From: Flavobacterium chilense
GTDB lineage: Bacteria > Bacteroidota > Bacteroidia > Flavobacteriales > Flavobacteriaceae
Assembly: GCF_001602525.1 (NCBI RefSeq)
Contig: NZ_LSYT01000010.1
Coordinates: forward strand, 186,001-250,000
DNA: 64,000 bases
Reading direction: 5' to 3'
This document shows, piece after piece, positions 17,732 through 27,108 of this stretch; within the stretch, counting starts at the first letter, position 1, and each line of letters begins with the position of its first letter. Both the position numbers and the translations under genes were made by a program. The notes under the pieces are model-generated. The model saw only the letters and a program-made list of their open reading frames with translations, did not search any database and was not told where the DNA came from.

Positions 17732-20203
17732 TTATCTAAAAAACACCCGTTTTACTCGTTGCGAGATACTGGTCATGATCTCATACGGAATTGTTTTAAG
17801 TGCTGCTGCCATTTCGATAACGGTTGGACTTTCTCCAAAAATAACTACAGAATCTCCTTCTTTACAATCAATATTACTTACGTCTACCATTAGCATATCC
17901 ATACAAACACTGCCTAAAATAAATGCTTTTTGGTTTTTAATGGTAACATATCCAACCTCATTCCCCCATAATCGGGAAATTCCATCAGCATAACCAATTG
18001 GGATTGTGGCAATTCTTGTTTCTTTCTCAGCCATAAAACGACGACCATATCCCACACTGTCTCCGCCAGGAATGGTGCGAACCTGAGAAATAATCGATTT
18101 TAAAGTTCCAACGTTTTCCAGATATTTCTGCTCAGCAGGATCGTTTGAAACGCCATACAAACCAATCCCCAAACGAACCATATTGTATTGTGCATCCGGA
18201 AAATTACTAATTCCGGAAGTATTCAAAATATGACGAATTGGGTTAATATTTAATTCTGAAATTAATCTCGATGACAGCTTGTCGAATAAATTGATTTGTA
18301 AATTAACAAAATCAAAATGTTTTACTTCGTCACTTGTGGCAAGATGCGATAATACACTTTTTACTTTTACTGTAGCGTTTCCTTTTAGCGTCTGAATTAA
18401 TTCGTCGAGAGTATTTTCTTCAAACCCCAAACGGTGCATTCCGGTATCTAATTTAATATGAATTGGAAAATCTTTCAAATGCTTTTCCTGTGCAATTTTC
18501 AGGAAAGCTTTTAATCCTTTTACACTATAAATCTCAGGTTCTAAATTGTATTGAATGATTGATGGAAAACTTGTCGATTCCGGATTTAAAACCATGATAG
18601 GCAGTTTTATTCCGCCATTTTTTAACAGAATTCCTTCATCGGCGAAAGCCACTCCCAAATAATCTACTTTAAGATGTTCGAGCAATTTTGCAATTTCCAA
18701 ACCTCCGTTTCCGTAACCAAAGGCTTTAACCATTACCATGATTTTTACTCTATCTGCCAATTTCGATTTATAATAATTCAAATTGTGACTTATAGAATCC
18801 AAATTGATTTCCAGAACTGTTTCATGCGTTTTTTCTTCAAGCAACGACACGATTTCTTCAAACTGAAATGATCTTGCGCCTTTTATCAATATGGTTTCAT
18901 TACTAAAATTTAAGCTTTCGATTTGTGAAATAAATTCGGCTGTATTTTGAAATGTAATACAATTTGAAAATTTAGCTGCAAAAGAAGAAATAGTTGCCCC
19001 AATGCCTATAACACGATTTATTTTATTGTCTGAAATTAACTGTGCAACTTTAGAATATAACTCTTCGTTAGAAAAACCGCTTTGAACAATATCCGATAAA
19101 ATAATGGTTTTAGAAGCATTTTTCTTTTGCTGGCTTTCCAGAAAATCCAAAGCGATTTTAAGCGATTCGAAATCTGAACTGTAACTGTCATCAATAATAC
19201 TGCAATTGTTAATTCCATTTTTAACCTCCAGACGCATTTGTACCGGATACAGATTTTGAACTCTATTTTGAATGGTTTCTGAATCGTATTTGAAATAAAG
19301 CAAAACCAATAAACAGGAAATAGCATTTTCTATAGAAGCCGAATCGCTAAACGGTATCTCTAAATTGAAAGTATCATTTTTGTATTGATATTGAATTTTC
19401 GTTATCTCGCCTTTGTTTTCTTTTTTCAGAATAAAAACATTTGCCGTTGAATCAGTGAAGCTCCATGAAAAAAGCTTTCTGTCTTTTAATGGATTTTCAA
19501 TACAAAACAAATCCAAGCATTCTTCTACAACTTTATTCTTCTGATAAATGATAACTGTTGATTCTTTAAACAGTAGCAGCTTTTCATTGATTTTCTGCTT
19601 TAGATTCTCAAATCCTTCATCATGTGCAGAACCAATATTGGTCAAAACGCCAATGCCGGGTTTAATGATTTTTTCAAGTTTCACCATTTCGTTTATGGTA
19701 GAAATTCCGGCTTCAAAAATTCCCAAATTATGCTTTTCATTAATGGCAATTACAGACAACGGAACTCCAACCTGAGAGTTATAACTTTTAGGGCTTCGGA
19801 TGATATTATAATCTGGGCTCAACAAGAAATTCAGCCATTCTTTTACTATCGTTTTACCGTTACTTCCGGTCAATCCGATAATAGGGAAATTGAATAAACT
19901 TCTATAATAGGCCGCAAATTGCTGTAATGCATTTAAACTATTTTTAACCAGCAAAAAATTGGCTTTATCCTTAGCATTTTCAGGAATATATTGCACTACG
20001 AAATTCTGAACTCCTTTTTCAATAAGCTCAGGAATGTACAAATGAGCATCATTGTTGACACCTGACAAGGCAATAAACAAGGTTTTTGATCCGTTTTGTA
20101 ATGAACGGCTGTCAATCGAAATATGATCAACAAAAACATCAGTATCAGAACCTGTCCATTCGGCATCAAGAACCGGGATAAGGCTTTTTAAATTTATGCT
20201 CAT
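17732..20203 (-). CDS. murF-alr: Bifunctional MurF ligase / alanine racemase
   Basis: An 823-residue fusion of two cell-wall enzymes. Residues 1-450 form MurF, which adds D-Ala-D-Ala to UDP-MurNAc-tripeptide; the ATP loop is GLTGSNGKTIVKEW and the substrate domain motif is EAGIS. Residues 455-823 form alanine racemase, with the PLP lysine in VMVKAFGYGNG and the catalytic Tyr in SVGYGRRFMAE. The fusion couples D-Ala supply with its use and is characteristic of Bacteroidota. Several MurF positions look diverged, but the P-loop is intact. It starts divergently from the PAP2-like gene at 20,381. Confidence 0.95.
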   Translation of the reverse strand: MSINLKSLIPVLDAEWTGSDTDVFVDHISIDSRSLQNGSKTLFIALSGVNNDAHLYIPELIEKGVQNFVVQYIPENAKDKANFLLVKNSLNALQQFAAYYRSLFNFPIIGLTGSNGKTIVKEWLNFLLSPDYNIIRSPKSYNSQVGVPLSVIAINEKHNLGIFEAGISTINEMVKLEKIIKPGIGVLTNIGSAHDEGFENLKQKINEKLLLFKESTVIIYQKNKVVEECLDLFCIENPLKDRKLFSWSFTDSTANVFILKKENKGEITKIQYQYKNDTFNLEIPFSDSASIENAISCLLVLLYFKYDSETIQNRVQNLYPVQMRLEVKNGINNCSIIDDSYSSDFESLKIALDFLESQQKKNASKTIILSDIVQSGFSNEELYSKVAQLISDNKINRVIGIGATISSFAAKFSNCITFQNTAEFISQIESLNFSNETILIKGARSFQFEEIVSLLEEKTHETVLEINLDSISHNLNYYKSKLADRVKIMVMVKAFGYGNGGLEIAKLLEHLKVDYLGVAFADEGILLKNGGIKLPIMVLNPESTSFPSIIQYNLEPEIYSVKGLKAFLKIAQEKHLKDFPIHIKLDTGMHRLGFEENTLDELIQTLKGNATVKVKSVLSHLATSDEVKHFDFVNLQINLFDKLSSRLISELNINPIRHILNTSGISNFPDAQYNMVRLGIGLYGVSNDPAEQKYLENVGTLKSIISQVRTIPGGDSVGYGRRFMAEKETRIATIPIGYADGISRLWGNEVGYVTIKNQKAFILGSVCMDMLMVDVSNIDCKEGDSVVIFGESPTVIEMAAALKTIPYEIMTSISQRVKRVFFR

Positions 20204-20347
20204 TTAGAATTTCTTTTTGTCAAATTTAAAAAAAGGTTTGCCACTAATTTCACAAAATTTCACTAATTATTTAGTCTGAAGATTTGGGATCTCCCCAAAA
20301 TAATTGATTAAAATTTGCGTAATTGGAGGCAAAAAACATTATTTGAT

Positions 20348-20355
20348 TATATTTG
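20348..20355 (+). promoter_or_regulatory. Putative -7 element
   Basis: TATATTTG fits TAnnTTTG. It lies inside the over-extended ORF that begins at 20,315, and so favours the downstream TTG start at 20,381. Confidence 0.45.
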
Positions 20356-20380
20356 TTTATACAGCATTAAATATAACGTT

Positions 20381-20986
20381 TTGAAAAAAATCCTCCCTTT
20401 ATTCTCCTATATTCTACATCCGATTTTTATCTCGATGTATGCTACTTTATTCTATCTTTTTTGTAAAAATGATGCTTTTAGCAATCAGGAAAAATATTAT
20501 GTTTTATTTCAGATTCTAATCATTACGATTTTAGTTCCTATATTGTTTTTCCTGTTACTTCGTTCAACAGGAAATGTAAAATCTGTGATGTTACCTGAAA
20601 CTTCCCAACGCAGAATTCCTCTTGTTTTACAATGTTTTTTGTATATTTTACTGGTAAAACGAAGTATTGTAATTGCACGATATCCAGAGCTACATTTCTT
20701 TTTTCTTGGTGCTTTGTTTAGTACAATTTTGGCTTTAATATGTTCTTTGTTTAAAATTAAGGCAAGTTTACATATGCTGGCTATAAGCGGATTTACCATT
20801 TTTGCTATTGGACTGAACATGCATCTTCAATTGCAAAATCCTTACTGGGCTGCTTTTTTAATTTTAATGACGGGAGTTGTGGCTTCATCGCGTTTAGAAA
20901 TGGAAGCCCATACACCAAAAGAAATATTGATTGGCTTATTGATTGGTGTTTTACCGCAGGTACTCTTTTTATTTTTGTGGTTATAG
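20381..20986 (+). CDS. Membrane protein, PAP2-like
   Basis: A 201-residue protein with about six membrane spans. The C-terminal part has KASLHMLAISG and SSRLEMEAHTPKEILIG, which resemble the His-containing parts of PAP2-type phosphatase/membrane families; the full phosphatase triad is not evident. The frame can be read from 20,315, but a -7-like promoter lies inside that extension and the residues before LKKILPLFSY look non-coding, so a TTG start at 20,381 is preferred. The last 6 bases overlap the convergent barrel-protein gene. Confidence 0.6.
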   Translation: MKKILPLFSYILHPIFISMYATLFYLFCKNDAFSNQEKYYVLFQILIITILVPILFFLLLRSTGNVKSVMLPETSQRRIPLVLQCFLYILLVKRSIVIARYPELHFFFLGALFSTILALICSLFKIKASLHMLAISGFTIFAIGLNMHLQLQNPYWAAFLILMTGVVASSRLEMEAHTPKEILIGLLIGVLPQVLFLFLWL

Positions 20987-21685
20987 GATGTAAAAGATCA
21001 AACCAATATTCATTGCTTTCATTTTTACATTCTCGCCAGAAATCGTCTGAACAGATTTATCAAACAATCCGTTTAGACCATAATAACAGTAAACGTTCCA
21101 GGTATTGTAACCCGCAGAAACATAAACTCCGTACTGAAACTGATTGACATCTTTATTGTTGGAGATTTTATACGTTGTTTCTCCATCTTTTAAAATGGAT
21201 TTATCTGAGAAAACATAACTTAGTTTTACTCCACTGTAAATTCGCCAAAATCTGTAACTTTCATAAGTAGAGTTTCTCCATCTGAATTCGATTGGAAGAT
21301 CGACTGAATATTGTTTATAGCGATTAGAAACAAACTCTCCATAACTGTTTACCCCATAAATTTGTTTGCCATCTCCATCTTTTGAAATGGTCAGATTTTG
21401 ATAAAAATTCTGGTAACTCAATCCTAAACCTGCTGCAATAGCAATAGTTCTTTTTTTATTGATTGGCATATCACGCAGGAATCCTCCTGAAAGCCCTGCC
21501 GAGAATTTATTTTGTTTTAAACCTGTAGGTCCATCCAGCAAAAGATTGTAGGTAACCGAAAAATAAAACTGATCTTCACGATATAAAGAATCTATTTTAA
21601 CAATAGGTTTTATTTCAGGTTTGACATCTTGCGCAAAAGAACTGAAAAACGATACTAAAAACAAACAACTAAAAAGTAATCGCAT
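20981..21685 (-). CDS. Outer-membrane beta-barrel protein (PorT-family-like)
   Basis: A 234-residue exported protein. The best start is MRLLFSCLFLVSFFSSFAQ (21,685), which gives a normal signal peptide; the frame itself extends 10 codons upstream. The mature part alternates aromatic beta strands (FSVTYNLLL, FSAGLSGGF, IAIAAGLGLSY) and ends in a hydrophobic residue after a strand, as barrel proteins do. PorT, a type IX secretion component, belongs to this fold; orthology cannot be decided by reading. The neighbours give no secretion context. Confidence 0.6.
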   Translation of the reverse strand: MRLLFSCLFLVSFFSSFAQDVKPEIKPIVKIDSLYREDQFYFSVTYNLLLDGPTGLKQNKFSAGLSGGFLRDMPINKKRTIAIAAGLGLSYQNFYQNLTISKDGDGKQIYGVNSYGEFVSNRYKQYSVDLPIEFRWRNSTYESYRFWRIYSGVKLSYVFSDKSILKDGETTYKISNNKDVNQFQYGVYVSAGYNTWNVYCYYGLNGLFDKSVQTISGENVKMKAMNIGLIFYIL

Positions 21686-21906
21686 ATCGTATTTTGGTTT
21701 TAAAGAGTTTTTCAAGTAAACGTTTTTTAGAGTAGATTTATTTTACTTACAAATATAATATAATGCCAGTTCAGGATTCAATTAGATTGCAATAATTCTC
21801 TTTTTGATTAAGAATAAAATCATTTGTTGCACTTTTTTCAACAAATAAACAACAGAATTAAAAAAATGAATCCATTTTACTTTGATCTTTTATACCTTTG
21901 TGCAAA

Positions 21907-22260
21907 ATGAAAAGAAAACAGCTCATATTAAGTGTTTCTTTGGCCGTTACAGTATTGTTCTCGATACTGTTTCAGTCTATACACAGTTATGAGCATATTG
22001 TAAAGCAGCTTTCAGAAAAACAATGCCATCACGATTATAATGATCCAAATGGCGAAATAACGCATCAGCACCATAATTATGACTTGTGTTATGTATGTCA
22101 TTTTGCTTTTGGAAGTTATATTGTTCCGGATCAGTTTGCTTTTCAGTTTCCTATTTTCAACAACGAAATTCCTTATTTTTTCTCTCTTTCAGAAAAGGTA
22201 TTTTCATTTTCAGAAAGTCCGTATTTACTACGTGGACCTCCTGCAGTTATAGTTTCTTAA
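21907..22260 (+). CDS. His/Cys-rich small membrane-anchored or exported protein
   Basis: A 117-residue protein starting MKRKQLILSVSLAVTVLFS (a signal peptide or anchor). The middle is dense in possible metal ligands: CHHDYND, THQHHNYDLCYVCHFAF. A -7 element TACCTTTG ends only 6 bases before the ATG, so the mRNA may have almost no leader. Directly downstream, after 157 bases, lies a TonB-dependent receptor. This pairing and the ligand pattern suggest metal (copper, zinc or iron) sensing or delivery, but this is inference. I do not recognise a named family. Confidence 0.65.
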   Translation: MKRKQLILSVSLAVTVLFSILFQSIHSYEHIVKQLSEKQCHHDYNDPNGEITHQHHNYDLCYVCHFAFGSYIVPDQFAFQFPIFNNEIPYFFSLSEKVFSFSESPYLLRGPPAVIVS

Positions 22261-22417
22261 GTTTCGAAATAACCGAAATAAATTTAAAATCTTTTAATCT
22301 AATTCAAAAAAATTAGGGAATTTCCCCATCCTGAAACTATCAGGATCGGCAAATTTTACTATTGTTTTTCGTTTTGCTTTAAAAGACAAAATCAATTAAC
22401 TATAGCATCATTTTCAA

Positions 22418-24628
22418 ATGAAAAAATTAATAATAGCCCTTATATTAGGGTTTACGGGCTTTCTTTCAGCTCAAAATTCAGTTTCAGGAACAGTAACAAA
22501 TCTTGAAAACAAACCTTTATCTAATGTGTCTGTTTATGCACCAGAGTTACACAGAGGAACAACTACTGACGCAAACGGAAAATATGAATTTAAAAATCTT
22601 CCAAACGGAAGTTTTCGTCTGACTTTTACTTTTGTTGGATTTACCACCCAAAGTAAATCAATTGCTAAATTATTAAAAGAAAACACTGTAGACATTATTC
22701 TTACCGAATCTGTTTTTGAAATGGATGAAGTAGTGGTTTCAACTCCTTTCAACAAATTGCAATCGCAAAACGTAATGAAAGTCGAACATGAAAGTATCAA
22801 AACCTTACAGCAAAAAGGGACTTCAACTTTAATTGAAGGTTTGGCTACAATTCCGGGAGTTTCTCAGATTTCTACCGGAACTTCTATCGGGAAACCTGTA
22901 ATTCGAGGATTAAGCGGAAATCGTGTTTTGGTTTATTCTCAAGGTGTTCGTATCGAAAATCAACAATTTGGAGACGAACATGGCTTAGGTTTAAATGATG
23001 CCGGAATCGAAAGTGTCGAAGTCATCAAAGGACCGGCATCTTTATTATATGGTTCTGATGCTTTGGGTGGCGTTTTATACTTTAATCCTGAAAAATTTGC
23101 CGATGCGAATACGTTTAAAGCTAATTTTAGTCAAAAATATTTCACGAATACACAAGGAAGCAATTCTTCTATTGGATTAAAAACATCTACTGATAACTGG
23201 AAATTTTTAGTTCGCGGAAGTTTTAACACACATTCTGATTATAAAATTGGTGATAACGGCGATCGTGTAACAAACACGCGTTATAACGAAACCGATTTTA
23301 AAACCGGAATTGGATACAGTAACTCTAGTTTTTCCAGTGTTTTAAGATACAACTATAACAAACTTGATCTTGGAATGCCGGATAATGGAATCGCTGAACA
23401 ATCTACAAGCAAAAACACGGAGTTCCCGAGACAAGGAATTTTCAATCATTTATTGAGTTTAAACAACGTTATCTTTTTTCAAAATTCGAAATTAGATGTT
23501 GATTTAGGTTATATCGCGAATGACAGAAGTGAATTTGAAGACAGTAACGAGGCGTCACTTCATATGAAACTGAACACTTTTAATTACAATGCGAAATACC
23601 ATTTTCCGAAATTTGGAAAAATCGAGACTATTATTGGTGTACAGGGAATGTATCAAACAAACAAAAATTCCGGAGAAGAATACTTAATTCCGGATGCCAC
23701 TACAAAAGATTTTGGTGTTTTTGGAACTGCAAATTACGAATGGGACAATAGTGTTGTACAGGCCGGATTACGTTTTGACAACCGAAACATTACCTCTACC
23801 GCGCATGGAACTGAAGGCGAAGAAGGTTACTTTCTGCCTTTAGACAGATCTTTTGACAGTTTTAATGCTTCTTTAGGATATAAAACAAAACTGGCTGAAC
23901 CGTTAACACTTCGACTGAATGTTGCTACTGGATTCAGAGCTCCAAATTTAGCTGAGTTAACTTCAAACGGGGTTCACGAAGGAACAAACCGATATGAAAT
24001 TGGAAATGCTGATTTGAAAACAGAACAAAACGTTCAGACGGATTTGAATTTAGAATATAAAAACACACATTTCGAATTTTTCATTAACGGATTTTACAAT
24101 CACGTAAACAACTATATTTTCACTTCGCCAACGGGAGAAGTTCGTGATGATAACGATGTTTTTGCTTATATTCAGGACAATGCAAAATTGTATGGTGGTG
24201 AAGTTGGTTTACACTTTCACCCTCATCCATTAGACTGGTTGCATTTTGAAACGAGTTTTGAAACGGTAACCGGTAAAAAACAAAACAACGATTATTTGCC
24301 TTTAATTCCTGCCAACAACTGGAACAATACTTTAAGAACTGAATTTAAAATCAAAAACTGGTTCGAAGAAGGATATGCTTCTTTAAATGTATCTTCGACT
24401 TTTAGTCAGGATAATGTAAGCGGTTTCGAAACGGCATCAAAAGGATATACACTAGTAAACTTAGGGTTTGGCGGAACGGTAAAATTAGGTAAACATGCTT
24501 TTGATGTTAACCTGAACGGAAATAACTTATTCGATAAAAAATATATTGCACACCTTTCAAGATTGAAAACTGACGGTATACCAAACATTGGACGAAATAT
24601 TGTTTTGGGAGTTAACTTCAATCTGTAA
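22418..24628 (+). CDS. TonB-dependent outer-membrane receptor
   Basis: A 736-residue receptor. Signal peptide MKKLIIALILGFTGFLSAQ, then a carboxypeptidase-D-like regulatory domain (about 20-105; GTTTDANGKYEFKNLPNG). A TonB-box-like stretch (MDEVVVSTPF) and the plug follow (GTSIGKPVIRGLSGNRVLVY, IEVIKGP-type VEVIKGPASLLYGSDALGG). A 22-strand barrel makes up the rest, ending in ...GVNFNL. Lack of a SusD-like neighbour argues against glycan uptake. The His/Cys-rich small protein upstream points to a metal or metal complex as cargo; there is no direct proof. Confidence 0.93.
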   Translation: MKKLIIALILGFTGFLSAQNSVSGTVTNLENKPLSNVSVYAPELHRGTTTDANGKYEFKNLPNGSFRLTFTFVGFTTQSKSIAKLLKENTVDIILTESVFEMDEVVVSTPFNKLQSQNVMKVEHESIKTLQQKGTSTLIEGLATIPGVSQISTGTSIGKPVIRGLSGNRVLVYSQGVRIENQQFGDEHGLGLNDAGIESVEVIKGPASLLYGSDALGGVLYFNPEKFADANTFKANFSQKYFTNTQGSNSSIGLKTSTDNWKFLVRGSFNTHSDYKIGDNGDRVTNTRYNETDFKTGIGYSNSSFSSVLRYNYNKLDLGMPDNGIAEQSTSKNTEFPRQGIFNHLLSLNNVIFFQNSKLDVDLGYIANDRSEFEDSNEASLHMKLNTFNYNAKYHFPKFGKIETIIGVQGMYQTNKNSGEEYLIPDATTKDFGVFGTANYEWDNSVVQAGLRFDNRNITSTAHGTEGEEGYFLPLDRSFDSFNASLGYKTKLAEPLTLRLNVATGFRAPNLAELTSNGVHEGTNRYEIGNADLKTEQNVQTDLNLEYKNTHFEFFINGFYNHVNNYIFTSPTGEVRDDNDVFAYIQDNAKLYGGEVGLHFHPHPLDWLHFETSFETVTGKKQNNDYLPLIPANNWNNTLRTEFKIKNWFEEGYASLNVSSTFSQDNVSGFETASKGYTLVNLGFGGTVKLGKHAFDVNLNGNNLFDKKYIAHLSRLKTDGIPNIGRNIVLGVNFNL

Positions 24629-24635
24629 CATTTTT

Positions 24636-24705
24636 AAACCATATACGACATATAATTAAATTGGTTAAACCTTAACTAAATGAGCCCGTATGTCTTATAT
24701 GGTTT
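24636..24705. repeat. Inverted repeat, CTTATATGGTTT family
   Basis: Arms at 24,636-24,652 and 24,689-24,705 differ at one position (ACGACATA versus AAGACATA). The right end matches the outer arm of the element at 3150-3387, so they are one family. It follows the receptor gene and may end its transcript. Confidence 0.7.
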
Positions 24706-24771
24706 AACTTTTTATCGTTATTATTTCACAACAAAAAATGCTATTTTTGTTACAACCGTTAAACAAAAACT

Positions 24772-26880
24772 ATGAAAAAAACATTTCTTCTAATGGCACT
24801 TACAACTGCAGGAATTTCGTTTGCACAAAATAAAATTCAATATCCACAAACCAAAAAAGGCGAAACTGTTGACGTCTATTTTGACACAAAAGTTAGTGAT
24901 CCTTATCGTTGGCTTGAAGACGACAAATCAGCCGAAACCGGTGCCTGGGTAAAAGCTCAAAACGAAGTTACTTATGGCTATTTAGATAAGATTCCGTTCC
25001 GTGATGAACTTAAAAAACGCATGGAAAAATTATGGAACTATGAAAAAATCAGCGCTCCATTTGTGGAAGGAAAATTTACTTATTACTCAAAAAACAACGG
25101 TCTTCAGAATCAGTCTGTTATTTACAGAAAAGGACAAGATGGTAAGGAAGAAGTTTTCTTAGACCCAAACACATTCTCTAAAGACGGAACAACTTCTCTT
25201 GGAGGTTTAGATTTCTCTAAAGACGGAAACAAAGCTGCTTACTCTATTTCTGAAGGTGGAAGCGATTGGAGAAAAGTGATTATTATTGATGCATTATCTA
25301 AAAAAGTTCTGGAAGACACCTTAGTTGATGTAAAATTTAGCGGTATTTCATGGCATGGAAACGAAGGGTTTTATTACTCTAGTTATGATAAGCCAAAAGG
25401 AAGCGAATTATCTGCAAAAACAGATCAGCACAAATTGTATTTCCATAAACTGGGAACTTCTCAAAAAGACGATAAAGTTATTTTTGGTGCAGATGAAAAA
25501 CGCAGATACGTTGGCGGATATGTTACCGAAGACAGCCATTATTTAGTAATCTCGGCATCAAATTCTACTTATGGAAATGAGTTATACATTAAAGATTTAA
25601 CCAAACCAAACAGTCCGATTGTTACAATTGTAAACAACTTTAACAGCGACAATCAGGTTATTGAGAATGAAGGGACAAAATTGTTTATCGAAACTGATTT
25701 AAACGCACCAAACAAACGTGTGGTTACTGTTGATGTAAGCAATCCAAAACCTGAAAACTGGAAAGATTTTATCAAAGAAACCCAAAACATTCTTTCGCCT
25801 TCAACCGGTGGTGGATTTTTCTTTGCTAATTACACTAAAGATGCCGTTTCGTTTGTACAACAATATGATTATAGCGGAAAGTTAATCCGTGAAATTAAAC
25901 TTCCTGCTGTAGGAACTGCAGGTGGATTTGGAGGAAAAAAACAAGAAAAAACACTATACTACAGTTTTACAAACTATACAACGCCGGGAACTATTTATTC
26001 ATTTGAACCAAAATCTGGTAAATCTGAAATATATCAAAAACCAAAAGTTGATTTTAAGAGTGAAGATTACGAGTCTAAACAAGTTTTCTATACTTCAAAA
26101 GACGGAACAAAAATTCCAATGATTATCACGTATAAAAAAGGATTAAAGCTAGACGGTAAAAACCCAACAATTCTTTACGGTTATGGTGGATTCAACATTA
26201 GTTTAACTCCAAGTTTCAGTATTGCTAATGCTGTATGGTTAGAAAATGGTGGTGTTTATGCTGTTGCTAATTTAAGAGGCGGTGGTGAATATGGTAAAAA
26301 ATGGCATGATGCCGGAACTAAATTGCAAAAGCAAAATGTATTTAATGACTTTATTGCTGCAGGTGAATACTTAATTGCCCAAAAATATACTTCATCAGAT
26401 TTCTTAGCTATACGCGGAGGTTCAAACGGAGGTTTATTAGTTGGAGCAACAATGACGCAACGTCCGGATTTAATGAAAGTGGCATTGCCGGCTGTTGGTG
26501 TAATGGATATGTTACGTTACCATACTTTTACTGCCGGTGCTGGTTGGGCTTACGATTACGGAACAGCTCAGGACAGTAAAGAAATGTTCGAATACCTTAA
26601 AGGATATTCTCCGGTTCAAAATGTTAAAACAGGAGTTCAATACCCTGCAACTATGGTTACAACAGGAGATCATGATGACCGTGTAGTTCCTGCACATAGT
26701 TTTAAATTTGCTGCTGAACTACAGGAAAAACAAACAGGAAATAATCCGGTTTTAATTCGAATTGATGTAAAAGCAGGACACGGAGCAGGAAAATCTGTTG
26801 CTGCAACTATTCAGGAAAATGTAGACATTCAGGCATTCACGCTTTACAATATGGGCTTTAAAGCTTTACCTAAGAAGTAA
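24772..26880 (+). CDS. Prolyl oligopeptidase (family S9A), exported
   Basis: A 702-residue serine peptidase that cuts short peptides after proline. It carries a signal peptide (MKKTFLLMALTTAGISFA), unlike the cytoplasmic enzymes, so it acts in the periplasm or outside. The N-terminal seven-blade propeller (about 90-410) covers an alpha/beta-hydrolase domain. The catalytic Ser is in RGGSNGGLLVG, Asp in GDHDDRVVPAHS and His in VKAGHGAGKS. A promoter-like TATTTTTG lies at 24,742-24,749. The gene stands alone, followed by a nested repeat. Confidence 0.95.
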   Translation: MKKTFLLMALTTAGISFAQNKIQYPQTKKGETVDVYFDTKVSDPYRWLEDDKSAETGAWVKAQNEVTYGYLDKIPFRDELKKRMEKLWNYEKISAPFVEGKFTYYSKNNGLQNQSVIYRKGQDGKEEVFLDPNTFSKDGTTSLGGLDFSKDGNKAAYSISEGGSDWRKVIIIDALSKKVLEDTLVDVKFSGISWHGNEGFYYSSYDKPKGSELSAKTDQHKLYFHKLGTSQKDDKVIFGADEKRRYVGGYVTEDSHYLVISASNSTYGNELYIKDLTKPNSPIVTIVNNFNSDNQVIENEGTKLFIETDLNAPNKRVVTVDVSNPKPENWKDFIKETQNILSPSTGGGFFFANYTKDAVSFVQQYDYSGKLIREIKLPAVGTAGGFGGKKQEKTLYYSFTNYTTPGTIYSFEPKSGKSEIYQKPKVDFKSEDYESKQVFYTSKDGTKIPMIITYKKGLKLDGKNPTILYGYGGFNISLTPSFSIANAVWLENGGVYAVANLRGGGEYGKKWHDAGTKLQKQNVFNDFIAAGEYLIAQKYTSSDFLAIRGGSNGGLLVGATMTQRPDLMKVALPAVGVMDMLRYHTFTAGAGWAYDYGTAQDSKEMFEYLKGYSPVQNVKTGVQYPATMVTTGDHDDRVVPAHSFKFAAELQEKQTGNNPVLIRIDVKAGHGAGKSVAATIQENVDIQAFTLYNMGFKALPKK

Positions 26881-26900
26881 TCTTTAAACTAATTTTTTTT

Positions 26901-27068
26901 AGCCACGAATTCACGAATTAATTTTGTGAATTTGTGGCTTTATTTTTTATGTTTCACGCAGATTTTGCAGATTTAGACAGATCTAAGCTGATTTAATCAA
27001 TAAGAATCTGTGTGCATCTGCTTAAATCATTTTAAATCTGCGTGAAAAAATAATTCGTGAATTCGTGG
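26901..27068. repeat. Nested inverted repeats (CACGAATTCACGAATT and CACGCAGATTT)
   Basis: Outer arms CCACGAATTCACGAATT (26,903-26,919) and its exact complement (27,052-27,068) enclose 14-bp arms TTTCACGCAGATTT (26,952-26,965 and 27,034-27,047). The first arm also folds locally with 26,921-26,939 into a terminator-like hairpin. Related copies are at 1161 and 2724. Confidence 0.8.
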
Positions 27069-27108
27069 CAAATTTTCTTTTAAATTTGAGGAACTTAAAA
27101 CTTAAACC

